Source of the DNA: Bacteroidota bacterium
GTDB taxonomy: Bacteria; Bacteroidota; Bacteroidia; B-17B0; Aurantibacillaceae
Assembly: GCA_016194985.1 (NCBI GenBank)
Contig: JACQAK010000013.1
Span: 62,001-126,000 of the forward strand
Direction of reading: 5' to 3'
Length of the DNA stretch: 64,000 nt
In this document: positions 26,369 through 39,200 of the stretch, in pieces
How positions within the stretch are numbered: the first letter of the stretch is position 1
Layout of the letters: each line of letters begins with the position of its first letter
Program-made: the position numbers and the translations under genes
The notes under the pieces: model-generated
What the model saw: only the letters and a program-made list of their open reading frames with translations
What the model was told of the DNA's origin: nothing
Databases searched by the model: none

Positions 26369-26659
26369 TATATAGCTTACCTGTCAGGCAAAGGTACAAA
26401 ATGTCGAAGTAATTTATACCTAGATATGCTTAAAATTTACGAACTAAGCAGCCGGCTTTTTATTGATTAAATGGAGTTTTACCGTATATGACGGTAACTT
26501 ATCTTGTATTTAATTAGTTATATTAAGATAAGATTTTTTTTGAATATCTTATGTTTGGGTTTAATAGATTTTTTGAATATGGAAATTACTAACCAAACCA
26601 AGTGCCTTTGTACTGAAAATTTCAAGAGTTATCTAAAGTATCTATAAAGAACCTTGCAT
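26369..26659 (+). other. AT-rich gap between ald and the Rhs operon
   Basis: This gap holds an inverted repeat TTACCGT/ACGGTAA (26479-26497, 5-base spacer) and directly after it a terminator-like hairpin. It should also contain the left junction of the accessory region, but no direct repeat matching the 60.3-60.4 kb side was seen by eye. No gene or RNA was recognised. Confidence 0.4.
26498..26541 (+). terminator. Possible terminator for aldehyde dehydrogenase
   Basis: CTTATCTT (26498-26505) and AAGATAAG (26525-26532) form a perfect 8-bp stem with a 19-base loop, followed by A and eight T residues. The stem is AT-rich, so strength is uncertain. It lies 130 bases after the ald stop. Confidence 0.45.
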
Positions 26660-27256
26660 TTATTTTCCATATTTTAATTTCTGATTATAATTTGTTAAAG
26701 CGTATTTTTTTCTTAAATAAATTGTATCAAATTTTAAAGATCTTTTCCTTTCTATACAAGTTAATTCCGAAAAATTACACTTTAAGTTAATTACATTATA
26801 TTCAGGAATATCACCGAAAAATTCTGTTTGACCACATGGTGTTTTAATTGTTATATCAGTAATATTCTTATCCTTTTCTAAAATCCAATAACCTGCAAAT
26901 GGAGAAGGTGTGATTTCCTCCAGTTTATCCTTATTTACAATTAATAATGATGATTGTCTAAATCTATTGTTATCTTGATCTGTAGCGAATATTATTCTGG
27001 ACTTTAATCCGACAGAATCATATCCGCTAACACTTATCTTATTGATTCCATTTAACACCAATACTGTATCGCTAAGTTTGTGCCAAAAATCATTATAGGT
27101 GAACCCATCGGAATATGAAACATTGTATTTATTGTCATTACAAAGTTTTATTATATAATTTGTTTTAAGATTAACGTCATAATTTGTCAAAATACTTTTA
27201 TTATAACTACATGAATATAAATTTGCAATAAGTAATATTTTAATAAATCCTTTCAT
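26660..27256 (-). CDS. Lipoprotein, candidate immunity protein for giant Rhs
   Basis: The 198-residue protein has a short signal peptide ending in LYSCS, a lipobox. The rest is beta-rich and of unknown family. It lies 8 bases downstream of the 3' end of the giant Rhs gene, exactly where immunity genes to Rhs C-terminal toxins sit. It is the last gene of the 26-kb operon. Immunity is inferred from position and from the same tip-lipoprotein order at 12586-14011 and 15570-14090. Confidence 0.68.
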   Translation of the reverse strand: MKGFIKILLIANLYSCSYNKSILTNYDVNLKTNYIIKLCNDNKYNVSYSDGFTYNDFWHKLSDTVLVLNGINKISVSGYDSVGLKSRIIFATDQDNNRFRQSSLLIVNKDKLEEITPSPFAGYWILEKDKNITDITIKTPCGQTEFFGDIPEYNVINLKCNFSELTCIERKRSLKFDTIYLRKKYALTNYNQKLKYGK

Positions 27257-27264
27257 TTTCTTAG

Positions 27265-30200
27265 TTACTTTGAAAAATTAAATTTCGTATCACCTTGAAC
27301 TTTTAATTGTTTTGTATAATCTAAAACCGTCATTCCTTGAATTTTAGAATATTCTGGCTTATCAATTCCTGGAATAAAATCAACTCCATGATTATTTCGG
27401 AAAGCAGTGTTAAATTCGAGAATTGTAGTAGAATTGTTAACGTCCAGTGGAATATTTTTTTCGTAAGGAAAAACTTGCTGTAATCCATCATAATAAAATA
27501 TTCCTTTTACATATTGTGCAGTAATCGAATTTATACCACTTAAGTTTCCATTCATACTAGAAGCAATCCTGCCACTAAAAGCAAATTCCCTTTTATAAGC
27601 ACTTACTTCATCAGTTATATCTCCAAGCAAACTTTGCCCACCTTTTCCATAAAAAATCGAATTTTTATTTAAAGCATCATGTCCGTGTTTTAATTCATGT
27701 ACAAGATTTGCATCATCTTTGTACTTTATTAAAATGGAGCCATCAGTTACATCATATGCTGTTTCTCCAACTGCTGCGGTAGTAGCTTGAAGTTTGAATA
27801 GTTGATCTGATTTTTCCATTACTCCGATTTCAGTCTTAGCTGTACTTAATTCATTAATTCTACTATTCAATTCATTTAATTTTTTTTGTTGGCGTTCTGA
27901 AATGGGTCCCTTTGCAAGTTTAGCTGTTATTTTATCTGCTTGTTTTTGATACCCACTACTAACCTTATCTATATCTGTTTTTAATTCGTCAACCTTTTTT
28001 TGCGATCCCTCATCAAATTTATCTCCAAATAAATCTGTATTTGTTATCGGGCTGTTTCCCATACTAACATACGGACTATGCGAAGCTGAATTTTTAGGAT
28101 CCATAGACCACCATCGTGCGATACGTGTATCTACTTCACGATAATAACTAGTATAAATATTTTTATTTAATTCTATATCCTTTTCAGAACCTCGATTATA
28201 ACCATACTTATAAATTTCTGAACTATAATTTCTTCCATTTTTTTCATCTCCAAATGGATAATAATCAGAGGTTGATACTTGGTCTGCACAATAATGATCT
28301 GTTGTTGTTAAATTGATATTATTCCTGATTTGTATTTTTTTATCTGTTATTACAGTTATTATACCTATTTGGTTTGAAAGTTCATAATTTTTAAAACCTA
28401 GATACGATTTAGAAGTATCGCCGACAGGTATGACTCCTATCATTTCGATTTTGTTATTTAATTTGCCGATTTTTGATTTTCCGTATATTTCCTGTTCAAT
28501 AAGTTGGTAACTCATTGTAATGCCAACATTTCTTTTATCATAGGTTGCAAGTAAATTGCCTGTTGCATCTCTCAGATAATAGGTAGAATGTTTCCATATA
28601 TTAGCACTTGTATAAACGTGTTTGGCTATTCTATTTCCATGTGAATCATAATCAAAATATAGATTATCTTTCAAGCTTGAAGACTTTCGTATGATAGCTT
28701 TTAATTTTCCTTTTGTTAACCATCTAATAGTATCAATTTCTTCAATTCTATCTTTTATAATATTTCCTATCTCATCATAACTGTAATTATTAAGTATATT
28801 AATTGAACTAGATGTAGGTGTAAACGAACCTTGGTCTTTAATATCTCCAAAATTAGCCGGAGTAGTTGTTACAAAGTCATTTACATGATATAATCTATTT
28901 CTACGCATTTTACCGCTTATTTTTTCATAGTTATATACTAATGAGTCTATTAATCCCCCAACTGAATCACGCTTAACTTGGGTGTTAATATTACCATTAG
29001 CATCGTATGTGAAGGTATTACGATAAAGTCCGGGAATGGTTACGCCATTATTTAGCCAAATATTGTTTAATGTGTCTAAATTGGTAAAAGATGAGCTCCG
29101 TTTAATGCGATTTAATTGGTCGTAACGGTAAGCATTAGCCATTGGTAGGGCAATTGGATCTTTTATAACTCCTGTTGCCGTAGAATCGATTTTACTGATG
29201 CTAGTTACCATTGCAGATATATTGCCATTATAAAGATCGCTACGGCTATTAAATAAATCAGAACCACTACTGTATGCTTCAAAACGACTACTGGCAGTAT
29301 TCCATTTCACATAATTAATGGCTTCATAATCTCCTTGGTAATAATTAAGCGAGTAACCCATTATATCCCGTGCAAAATTACCATTGGGATTTGTGAAACT
29401 ATTATCACCGTCGCTACCCATATCTTTTGCTTTTTTAAGAGTAGTACTGTTTACACCTTTTATCCAACCCTGTAAGGTGTATGCATAATCCATACCTTGA
29501 ACATGGTCTTTTCCATATTCAACCCTTGCTAATGGCCCGTGTGCATAATAAAAATATTTAGCATCAATATCATAATGGATATCATTAGTACTCGTTTCAA
29601 CTTTGGTGATGCGATTGTCGGAGTCATAAGAATATCTGTGCATAAATTGGTCGACCTGACCCGGAGAATAAATTACTTTATTAACCTTACCGCTTATTAA
29701 ATCAAACTGATAATCTATTTGTTTAATGTTTTGACTTGCTACCGCTACTTTAGTATTCTCTTGCCAAAGGGTTGTTACATTGCCATGGATATCATATGTA
29801 TAATGTGTGGCATGATTGTAGGTCAAATCATTACCATCAAATACATCTTCAAAAGTTGAAGTAGCAACACGCTTACGAAGGTTACTCTGGGTGTAGGTTA
29901 AAGGCAAAATGCTTTGTACATCATAATAGGTTTTGGTCACTTCTCTTCTGCTTCCACTACCTGTTAACCAAGTTAAATATTTGGTATCATCTATAGCATT
30001 GTTATTATAGTAGCCATTTACTAAACTACCAAAGATGCTGTTAAATTTAGTTGAACCAGTTAAGTGATTTTCATATTTTTCCCCAACTTCTATAATACGT
30101 CCTAATTGATCATAAAGTGTATAGCTGAATGGCTGTTTAACTAAACCGTTTGCAGGGTTCTTTTTATTGAACTGTTTAGTGTTTTGCGATACAATTAAAC

Positions 30201-33200
30201 GTCCTAATTTATCATACCAAAAACGTGTAGAATAATAACCCGACTGTTCTTTCATTAAACGAGCATAACGGTTAGGTGTATAACTGCCAATTACAATATT
30301 ACTATCCGCCCCAGCAATCATACCATTTGTTCTATTGCTAAATGCAATAGCATTGAAATCTAATTTTCTAATTTGAGTATTGGTTGTGTAACTCATATAC
30401 AAAGCATCTGAGCAGAAAGATTGCCAAGGCAATGCATTTAACGAAGTACCTAATGTTCCGATACTATCATTTAAAATTACTTTATAAGCTGCTCCGTTGC
30501 TTCCAACAACATAACCTGTATAATAATCATGGAAATAAATATCTTTTAAAGTAATCTTTGCCTGTGTAAGAGCCGCAGGAGCTGTGTATGACATCTGTTT
30601 TGTAAATACACCTGCTTTGTAATAATATATAATACCCTTTGTACCTGAAGCAATAAAGGTTTTATTATTAAATATGTGTACAGCTCTAAAATCAGGAGGA
30701 GTAGTTGCCGTTGCTTGACCAAGATAACCTAACACAAAACTACTACCTGAAGGAACAATTCTTAATGCGTGTGTTTTGGAAGCAACAATTGCTCCGTATG
30801 CATTTGAACTGTTAAAGTTTACATCGTAAAAGTCTGTTCCTGCAGGTACAGAACTAGGAACTGTTAAAGGAATCAATGCTGTCCCATTAATGGCATTAGC
30901 GTATTTATTTAACCCAATCAATACACCAATATTTGTATTTGTAGCAAATACTTTGGTTAACGCAGGGCTATTATTAGTTGGAATAATTACCGACCATGTT
31001 GTACCACCATCTATTGTTTTTCTAATCACATCGTTGGAGTCAATCACTAATCCATTGTTTACATCGTAAAAATGAATGCTATTTAATCCTTTTGTAAAGA
31101 GATTTTTAGTAACACTGGCGCTTGTAGTAAAATAGTTTGCAGCAAAAGCATTGTTACCAACAACCATTGCTCCTGAACCATTTTTATAAGCTACTCCATT
31201 CACTGATAAAGGGGACGGAGAAGAAGCAAAGGATATAACAGGAGTTGTATAATTAGGCATATACAACACTTTACCATTTGCAGACGTGACATAGGCAGAT
31301 GTTCCGACAGGTTCGATTGCTACATCTGTTAAATGCGTTGTTGCAGGATTAGCAACTGAGGCTAATACAGGCGTTTGTGTATTCGCATTTGTTAACGTAA
31401 ATAATTTACCATTATTAGCAGCAATTAAACCTTTACCTGTATTATCAACAGCAATAGAATTTAATTTTTCTACCGTTCCTGAGTTTTTTAAATACCAAGT
31501 CGCTCCATTAGATACGTTCTTCCATACAGCACCATCAATCCCCGTTGCAATAAAATCGTAACCCGTTATTGCTCTCACTTTTGTAATAGCTACAGGTGAT
31601 GTATTTAATGTAACGTCGTTCCAAACAACCGGAGTAATAGTAATATCTTGTGTATATTCAATATGCCCTGAATTACCTACCATCATCAGCTTGTTAGATG
31701 CGTTATGGATATCAATTGATTTGATATTTTTAGTTATAGGCGCACTGTTATTCAAAAGGGTAGCATTTGCAATAGTTCCTGAAAAATTCACAACATATAT
31801 TTTTTTACTTACTGTATCTAAAGCATAAACAGGTGTTGTAAATGTTTGGTTGTTTGAAGTAATGTCAACAAAGTATTTACCGGTAAATCCTCCCGATATA
31901 TTAACGGGCTTACAAATTACAACACTAGATGAATAAGCTCTGTAAAACGAATATAATTTACCGTTACTTGTAAGTAGGATAGCTTTTATATAAGGGTTAG
32001 CGGCCACTGAATCCATCATTAATACCTTTGTAAACGATGCGTCAATTGCAGGCACCGCAGGGCTTAGCGTGGTTGTATTAATAGTTAACCATACTGGTGC
32101 AACAGCTTGCGCATTGTATGATGTATAAATGATTGGCGATGCATCACTTACAGCAATAGACCTTAAAGATCCACTAGCATTATGTAACTTAGCATCAGCA
32201 AAACTATTGTTATTTGTATTTGGTGTTGCCATTTTAATGATTCCAAAAGGCGGGATATTCAATAAAACTTTTGCTAATAATCCATTTTTACCAGCGGCTA
32301 TTAATCTGTCTTGGGTAGCATCGTATAATTGTAAAGATGTGTAATAATCTCCGCCTGCACTTAATAATTGCCATGTCAGTCCTCCATTAAATGTTTTCCA
32401 TATTTTAGCTTTTCCTGGAATACTATCTATAATGGCCACCCCATCTGTTGCGTTTTTAAAATAAATATCATTAAAATGACCTAAAACATTGGTAGGTAGT
32501 AATTGCCATTTTGGAACAGCTGGACCAGCAATTGGAGTTGCTAATTTCATTAGCGTACCTTCTTCTCCAATAGCATAAGCCATATTATTATTAATGAACT
32601 GAACCTTACGTAAGTTATTTGATGCAAAATTAGTTACCTGACTCCATGTTGTTGCATTATTTGAAATAAATATTTTTCCGACATTTCCATTTCTTACACT
32701 GGCAAGATAAGTGACACCATCAAATGTAAATCCTGTTATGGTATCTCCATTCGCTATTCCTGTTACTGTTGCAGGCGTGAATGAGGCTCCGTTATTAGTT
32801 GTATAATAAATTGGGGATGTTACACCAGCTTGTTTATTTCCACCTACCACACCGATAGTGGATGTAAAATATAAATCATTCAATGTTCCTGTAAATCGTG
32901 TCCCTGAGGTAGGATTATAAAGTCCTGTTAATAGATCCCAGTTATTTCCTCCATCAACTGTTTTAAATACCATACCAAAATTAGATACAGCAAAACCATT
33001 TGTAGTAGTCACAAATTGTACTTTCTGTAAATCACCCGAAGTAACACCGTTTACTTTTGTCCAAAAATTACCACCATCATTACTTGTATAAACATAACCA
33101 CGTTTATAGCCTGCGCCGTATTTAATATAGCCACATAAATATCCTTTATTTGGTGTTACAAATTGTACTGAATTAATTACTAAACCTGTATCTAAACCAT

Positions 33201-36200
33201 TAGGATTTAATCCATCACAAATATCCATGTTATCATGGTCGGGAAGAGATTGGAATATTAATTGATTTAATGAATTATAAATATAAGTGGTGGCCATTCG
33301 ATGAGCAGTAAACACATTTTGTTGACCAAACGTTCTATCATTAATTATTTTTTGTTCTAATGGGTCTAAATATGATGTAACAGGAACAAACTCTATTCCT
33401 TCTGGTGGTATGGTTTTAACTAAATTACCAGCTTGATCATAATAATATAGAGTATAATGGTATTCTTTATCCCAATATTTATAAGTGAAATTTTCTAAGG
33501 CGGATAAACAGTGCTTGGTGTACTTGTCAGCAAAAACAGTCGTCATACTGTCTTTATATTGTTGGTAGGAATTAGCTGCATTTTGTAGAGCTAAGTTAAT
33601 TTGTTGCTGCACGCATGGATTATCGTATTTAGTGTAAGGGGGGAAAACAAACGCCGAGTCAGCAGGACCATTGGTACAAGGTTTTTCGCAAGATGATGGT
33701 AAATCAGTCCAAATTTTAATTTGATCAGGAGTTGGTTTTACACCATTTATAATACCCTGTAAATTGGCTATGAATTTTTTAGCGCAATTGCAATAGTTTT
33801 TAATAAATTCTTCCGGGCTAAAAATAGCTGTAATTAATGGATAAGGTAATTTATTATTTTTAATATAATTATTGTATGCATTTACAGTTTGTAAGTAAGT
33901 TTCGTATAATTTTTTACATGAATCCTGAGCTACTGGAACAGTATGAGGACAGCCAGGATAAGTATCAATATCAACTGGCAAGGTTAAAGTAGACGATGCG
34001 GGAGCTGAAATATAGGTGTTTAAATATCCGATGTAGTTTAATACGCAATCACAATAGCCTGCTTCTAAGAATGAATAAAAGGTAGGATAAATATTCACAT
34101 TCAAAGTATGAGTATGAGAAGCTGAATAAGGCGAAGCATTGTACTGATTTAGTTTTGCTTTAAGTACAGTGTAATATTTTTGACACAAATCCTGATTACT
34201 TGTAGTGGCAGCAGTTGTAGTGCAACTATTTAAAGCAGGTAAAGTAGGCGGGCAATTCACAGAAGCTGTTGCTAAACTATTGATGTAGTTATTAAACGCC
34301 GTTAACCCCTGAGTTGTACAACATAAATTTGCCTTAACAATCTCATCATAACTATATAGCGGATGGTTAATGTTTGCTTCTTTACAATGAGCTTGAACAA
34401 CTGGATTTGCCACAAATTGACTATGTATTTTAATATATAATTCATATAATTTTTTACAAGAATCTGTGTAATTAGGTACTACCGCAGTTATGCCAAAATA
34501 CGGTAGAATGCCTAGCGGGGTTGGACTAATTGCTGGATATTTTCTTAAATAATTAATGTATTTAAATGAACTGTCACATAAGTGATTCGAATAAAAAGTT
34601 GAATCTTTTATGGCAGGAAGAATAATTGCTCCAGGAACAGCCGTAGCTCTGATATTGTAAGCTACTATTGCATTTACATAACGATTAAAGTCTTTGTTAC
34701 AATTTACAAGGTTTCCATAATTGTAAACAAATGTATCGGGTTGTAACATCACTTTTTTATCAATCAACGTGTCAAAATTCGACACGAATTTTACATATTG
34801 TTTGGCACTTATAAATCCTGTATTAGCAAAGGTTAAAAAATCCATTGGCTGAACATAATTTGCACTTGTGCTCACCCATCCCATTTTTGCATTCATGGTA
34901 TCTACAGCTGTTTTATAGGTGTCATACGCGGGTAGGTTAGCATCAAAATAAGCCTTTCCTGCTGCCACATATGAGCTATCTAATTTGGCTTGTGTATTTG
35001 CTATAGCTGGTTTTGGAGGACATGGATCACAATTTTTAATTGGCCAACAAGATATGCCATAAATAGTGTCTTGTGCTGTAGTCGCTCCGATGGAGTATGA
35101 GGCAAGTGCTTTAAAATAAGTATAATTACCGGCAATATTTGGTGCTCCAATACCCTTTAAATTCGTTACACTTAAGATATTTTGAAAGTTTAATACTGAT
35201 CCGTTATTACGATAATGAAATAAAGTAAAAGTACAAGGATCAGGGTTGGTGGCAATTCCAATTTTTATTTTCAGCGTATCGTAATTTGGATTTGGTAAAC
35301 TACTAAATGTATAAGTTCCATTAGTAGAAGTTAATCCTGTAGGTACATATGATTTTAATAAAGAAGAAAAACTTGCTAATGAATATAAATCCACGTTTGG
35401 ATTTAGTGGTTTGGTACTTAATATTTCATTGACTAATAATTCTAAATCAGTTCTAACTTTATGTTCTTTTTCAGAACATTCTGGAGGTTGAGGCAATCCA
35501 CATTCTCCCATACTAATTCCTATAGTTTGTGTTGGAGTAATTTTTTCTGCTTTTCCATCAACGTCAGAAATTTTAGCGCCTAATACATTCATTCCATCCA
35601 TTTTAAACAAATTGTTATAGTTGCTTCGAATGTTGGCAAACGTTTTAATGTTCGGTCCTGACCCAGTTGGACTAACTGTAACTGTTAATACTATTTTGGT
35701 AGTAGGATTTGAACTGTCGTAGAATGTTAATTTATTAGGAGAAACAAACTGGTATACAACATTGGAGTTTGGTGTCCCCAACATATTTTTAATAGTAGGC
35801 GTTAAAAAAGCATTTAAACTTGGTGTCGTAGAAATATTTGTAACTGCAATATTGGTTAATGTTCCTGTAGATTGCATGTAACTCATTAAGTTACCCATTT
35901 CGGCAGCAAATTGATTAGGAGTACATTGTGGTGCAAAATTACATTCCTTTACATTGATGCAAGAATTTCCTTTGATATTAGCGGATAAGGTGCTTGATCC
36001 AACCGTATAAACAGCAACTGCTTTAAAAGCACCAGTCCCAATTCCCGTTACGTCATACATCAATTGTGAAATACTTGTGATACTTGAAAAATTCGGAATA
36101 GATGTTCCTGTTTTATCAATAGTAACAGTACATTTAATTGTATTAGTTGTTGGGTCAATAATATTTGCAGTAAAGATAGAACCCGCTGAAGAGATCATCT

Positions 36201-39200
36201 GCCATTTGTAATTTACAAAGGTAGAGGGATTAACACCCCCACTAACTGCCGTATATAAATCAGGATTGAATTCATTAACGGTATTAAGACTTGTAGACGT
36301 AACAGAATTAAGGAGTGATGATCCCGCCATTGCGCTTAAGAAGTTTTGCAATTGAAACGCTAGTGGACATTGACCAGTAGTTTGATAAATTTGTTGTGCT
36401 ACGCTGCCAGTATTTAAGCCTGTATTAGCAGGGTCATAAAAACGTTTGGTAACACCTACATAATTAACTGAAGTTGCATAACCACAAGGTTGAGATAAAT
36501 CAAAATAGGCTGATATAGGATATGGCTGTAAACTTGGGTTTGTAATAAGCATCTGAGCTGTAAATGGATTATAGCTATTATTTCCAATACAAGCATTACA
36601 ACCGCCATAATAGTTTGAGTAAGCATCATCTCCATGCTTAGCGTAAAAATCCATACGCTTGAATTGTAATTTTTGTTTTTCAGAAAAATAAAACTGTCTG
36701 AATAATCTCCATTCCTTATTACGAATACTGTCATTAAGCGGTGTTGGGTAAGGATAATAATCCTTACCAAATGCCAAACAAGTCGCTGTTGGAGTTGCAC
36801 CAAAATTATTTCCGCATCTTGTCACAACAGCAGCTATATCAGCCATTGTATAAGGTGTTGCCCCAATGAAACGATAATTATTAATTATGTAATTCATCTG
36901 AGATTGAAGATTTACATTATAAGATGCTCCTCCCGCCATTACAATATTGGTTTTTGTACCTGTTTGAGCGTTGGGAGAAGTGGTGTATTGAAAATTATTA
37001 TTCGTAAAAAAGGGATCGTAATTTCCTGTTGCTGTTAACCAAATATCTTTTATTTTATTAATTGCGGCGGTATTGGTCAAGTAATTTGATTTAATAATTC
37101 CTAATGATAATGCTTGATTAAATGATTCAGTTACTAATAATAGGCTGTCAAAAATATCACTCGAACGGTTATCGCCAGGAAACTTAACAGCTTGTTCTGA
37201 GCAGGATACATAATAAGCATATTCAGGATGGAATACCACCAATGATTTTGCAAAACCCGGATCCCAAACTGGAATAAAATCTGCTAAATTTTGTAAGTTC
37301 TCCGGATAGGTATATTTTAAACCTGAAATAGCATCTGTGTATACTAATAAATTATTAGTAACTGGTGGTTGATATATACCCGGTGAAATCTGAGTTAAAT
37401 TTACTTTTGTCCTAACACCATTTTCATCCAAGTACATATTATAAACATTCCCATTTAACCTCATTAACGGATTCTGCCAATTAGCTTGTGAACCCGGAAT
37501 AATGTTTGGATTTAAACTATTGGAGGTATTGTATACAGATATCGGTTCACTTGCCGCACTATATGTTACAGCATTAAATTTGCCATACTGTCCGCCCGGA
37601 CTAACATCCGAAAGCATCATATCAAATGTATTTTGACACAATGTTTTTTCACGACAAGGTTCTAAACATTGGTCAACTAAAAACTCCCATTGAACCGCAG
37701 TTCCCTGCCCTGATGAGACGAAATCATCTTTACTTCCTAATGCTGCCGCACAAGAGGCGCAAGTATTGTAACAATCTGAAGTATCTATTTTTGCTAACTC
37801 TGCTGCTTGAAATTGACTTAGTGTTTTCACGCAAGAATTATTCGCTGAATCAAGATAGTTTTTTACATAAAAATCTTTAGCCTGTTGATTCACTTTTAGA
37901 ATTTTACTAACCGTATAAACGCCGGGTTTCAATACTAAACTAACTTTAGCCGAATCTTTAAATAAGTTAGGAGTAGTACAATTTATATTGAAAGTTAATT
38001 TATTTCCTGTGGTGTCTACTTTTCCTGTAACGTACTTAATAGGCTTAAATGGAGTTACAGAGCTCACTAAATCAACACCACACTCATCTTTTACTTGTAT
38101 TTCCAAATCATAGACACAAGCAATACAAATATTGGGTCGTAAACAAGGGTCTCCCAATGTATCCACCTTTAAATCATATTTAAACTCATACAAACTTTTA
38201 AATGGAACTAATAATTGAGTGGAGAAATCAATCTGATCATAAGATGGAGGTACTGTATTTAAACTACTAACACCTAAAGCGTTTTTATTAAATAAATCAA
38301 CGGTTAATTTATTTTGATTTTGCCCAGCATAATCCAAAGAATCTAGGCGTGTATTCGTACTTGTCCCAATTACCGGAGGAATGCCCGCTAAAGCTGTAGC
38401 TATCGTTTTTCCTTCCTGATTCATGTAAGTAACACTTGTTTGTCCATTTGCATCAATCACTACATTTTTTTTGTAATGCGAAGCATCTCCTGTTTCTGAA
38501 CCAAGCAATCTGTCAACTTGTATTTGATTGGGTTGTCCGTATAGATATTTTGTCTCTTTCCCCGATCCAAATTGATAGTCTTTCCCAACACCTGATTGGT
38601 TTCTAATACGACCAGTATTATCGGGGGTATATTCTACTTGTGTAAACGGATATTCTTTGGCATGAGGTAAATAACTTTGTTGTAAATTTTTATTCGGATT
38701 ATTGTTTGAATAATATTGAGATGCCCCTGAAACTGTATCCATAGGGGCAGGTGATGAATTACAAGTGCCTGTTATGTCCAAATCAAAATCATTTTTAGAA
38801 TATACTTTATTGGTATCATCTACATTAAATTTATTATAATACTTAATCGCAGGTTCAGCCCCTGTTGAAGTACAGCTTAAAGTTACTGGAACGGGCATGA
38901 TATTGATTGCTGGACGGCCTTGAAAATCATACATCGTTTCGCCAACAATCACATTTTTGTCGGAATTAATTTTTGTAACAGTTTGGCGATTATGTAAACT
39001 TCCGTCAAAATAATTAATTACTTCTTTCTTTTTTCCTTCTTCTGCATAAGTACTTGAATATTGCCAATTTTTTATTTTTTCATGCTCAGTTGTTACTGGA
39101 TATAATTCATTGGCGGATAAAGTACTCATATTGACTTGGTCAAGCGCTGTCCAAGGACCATAGATAAACTCAGCGGGATTCAAATAATTACGGCCAACTG

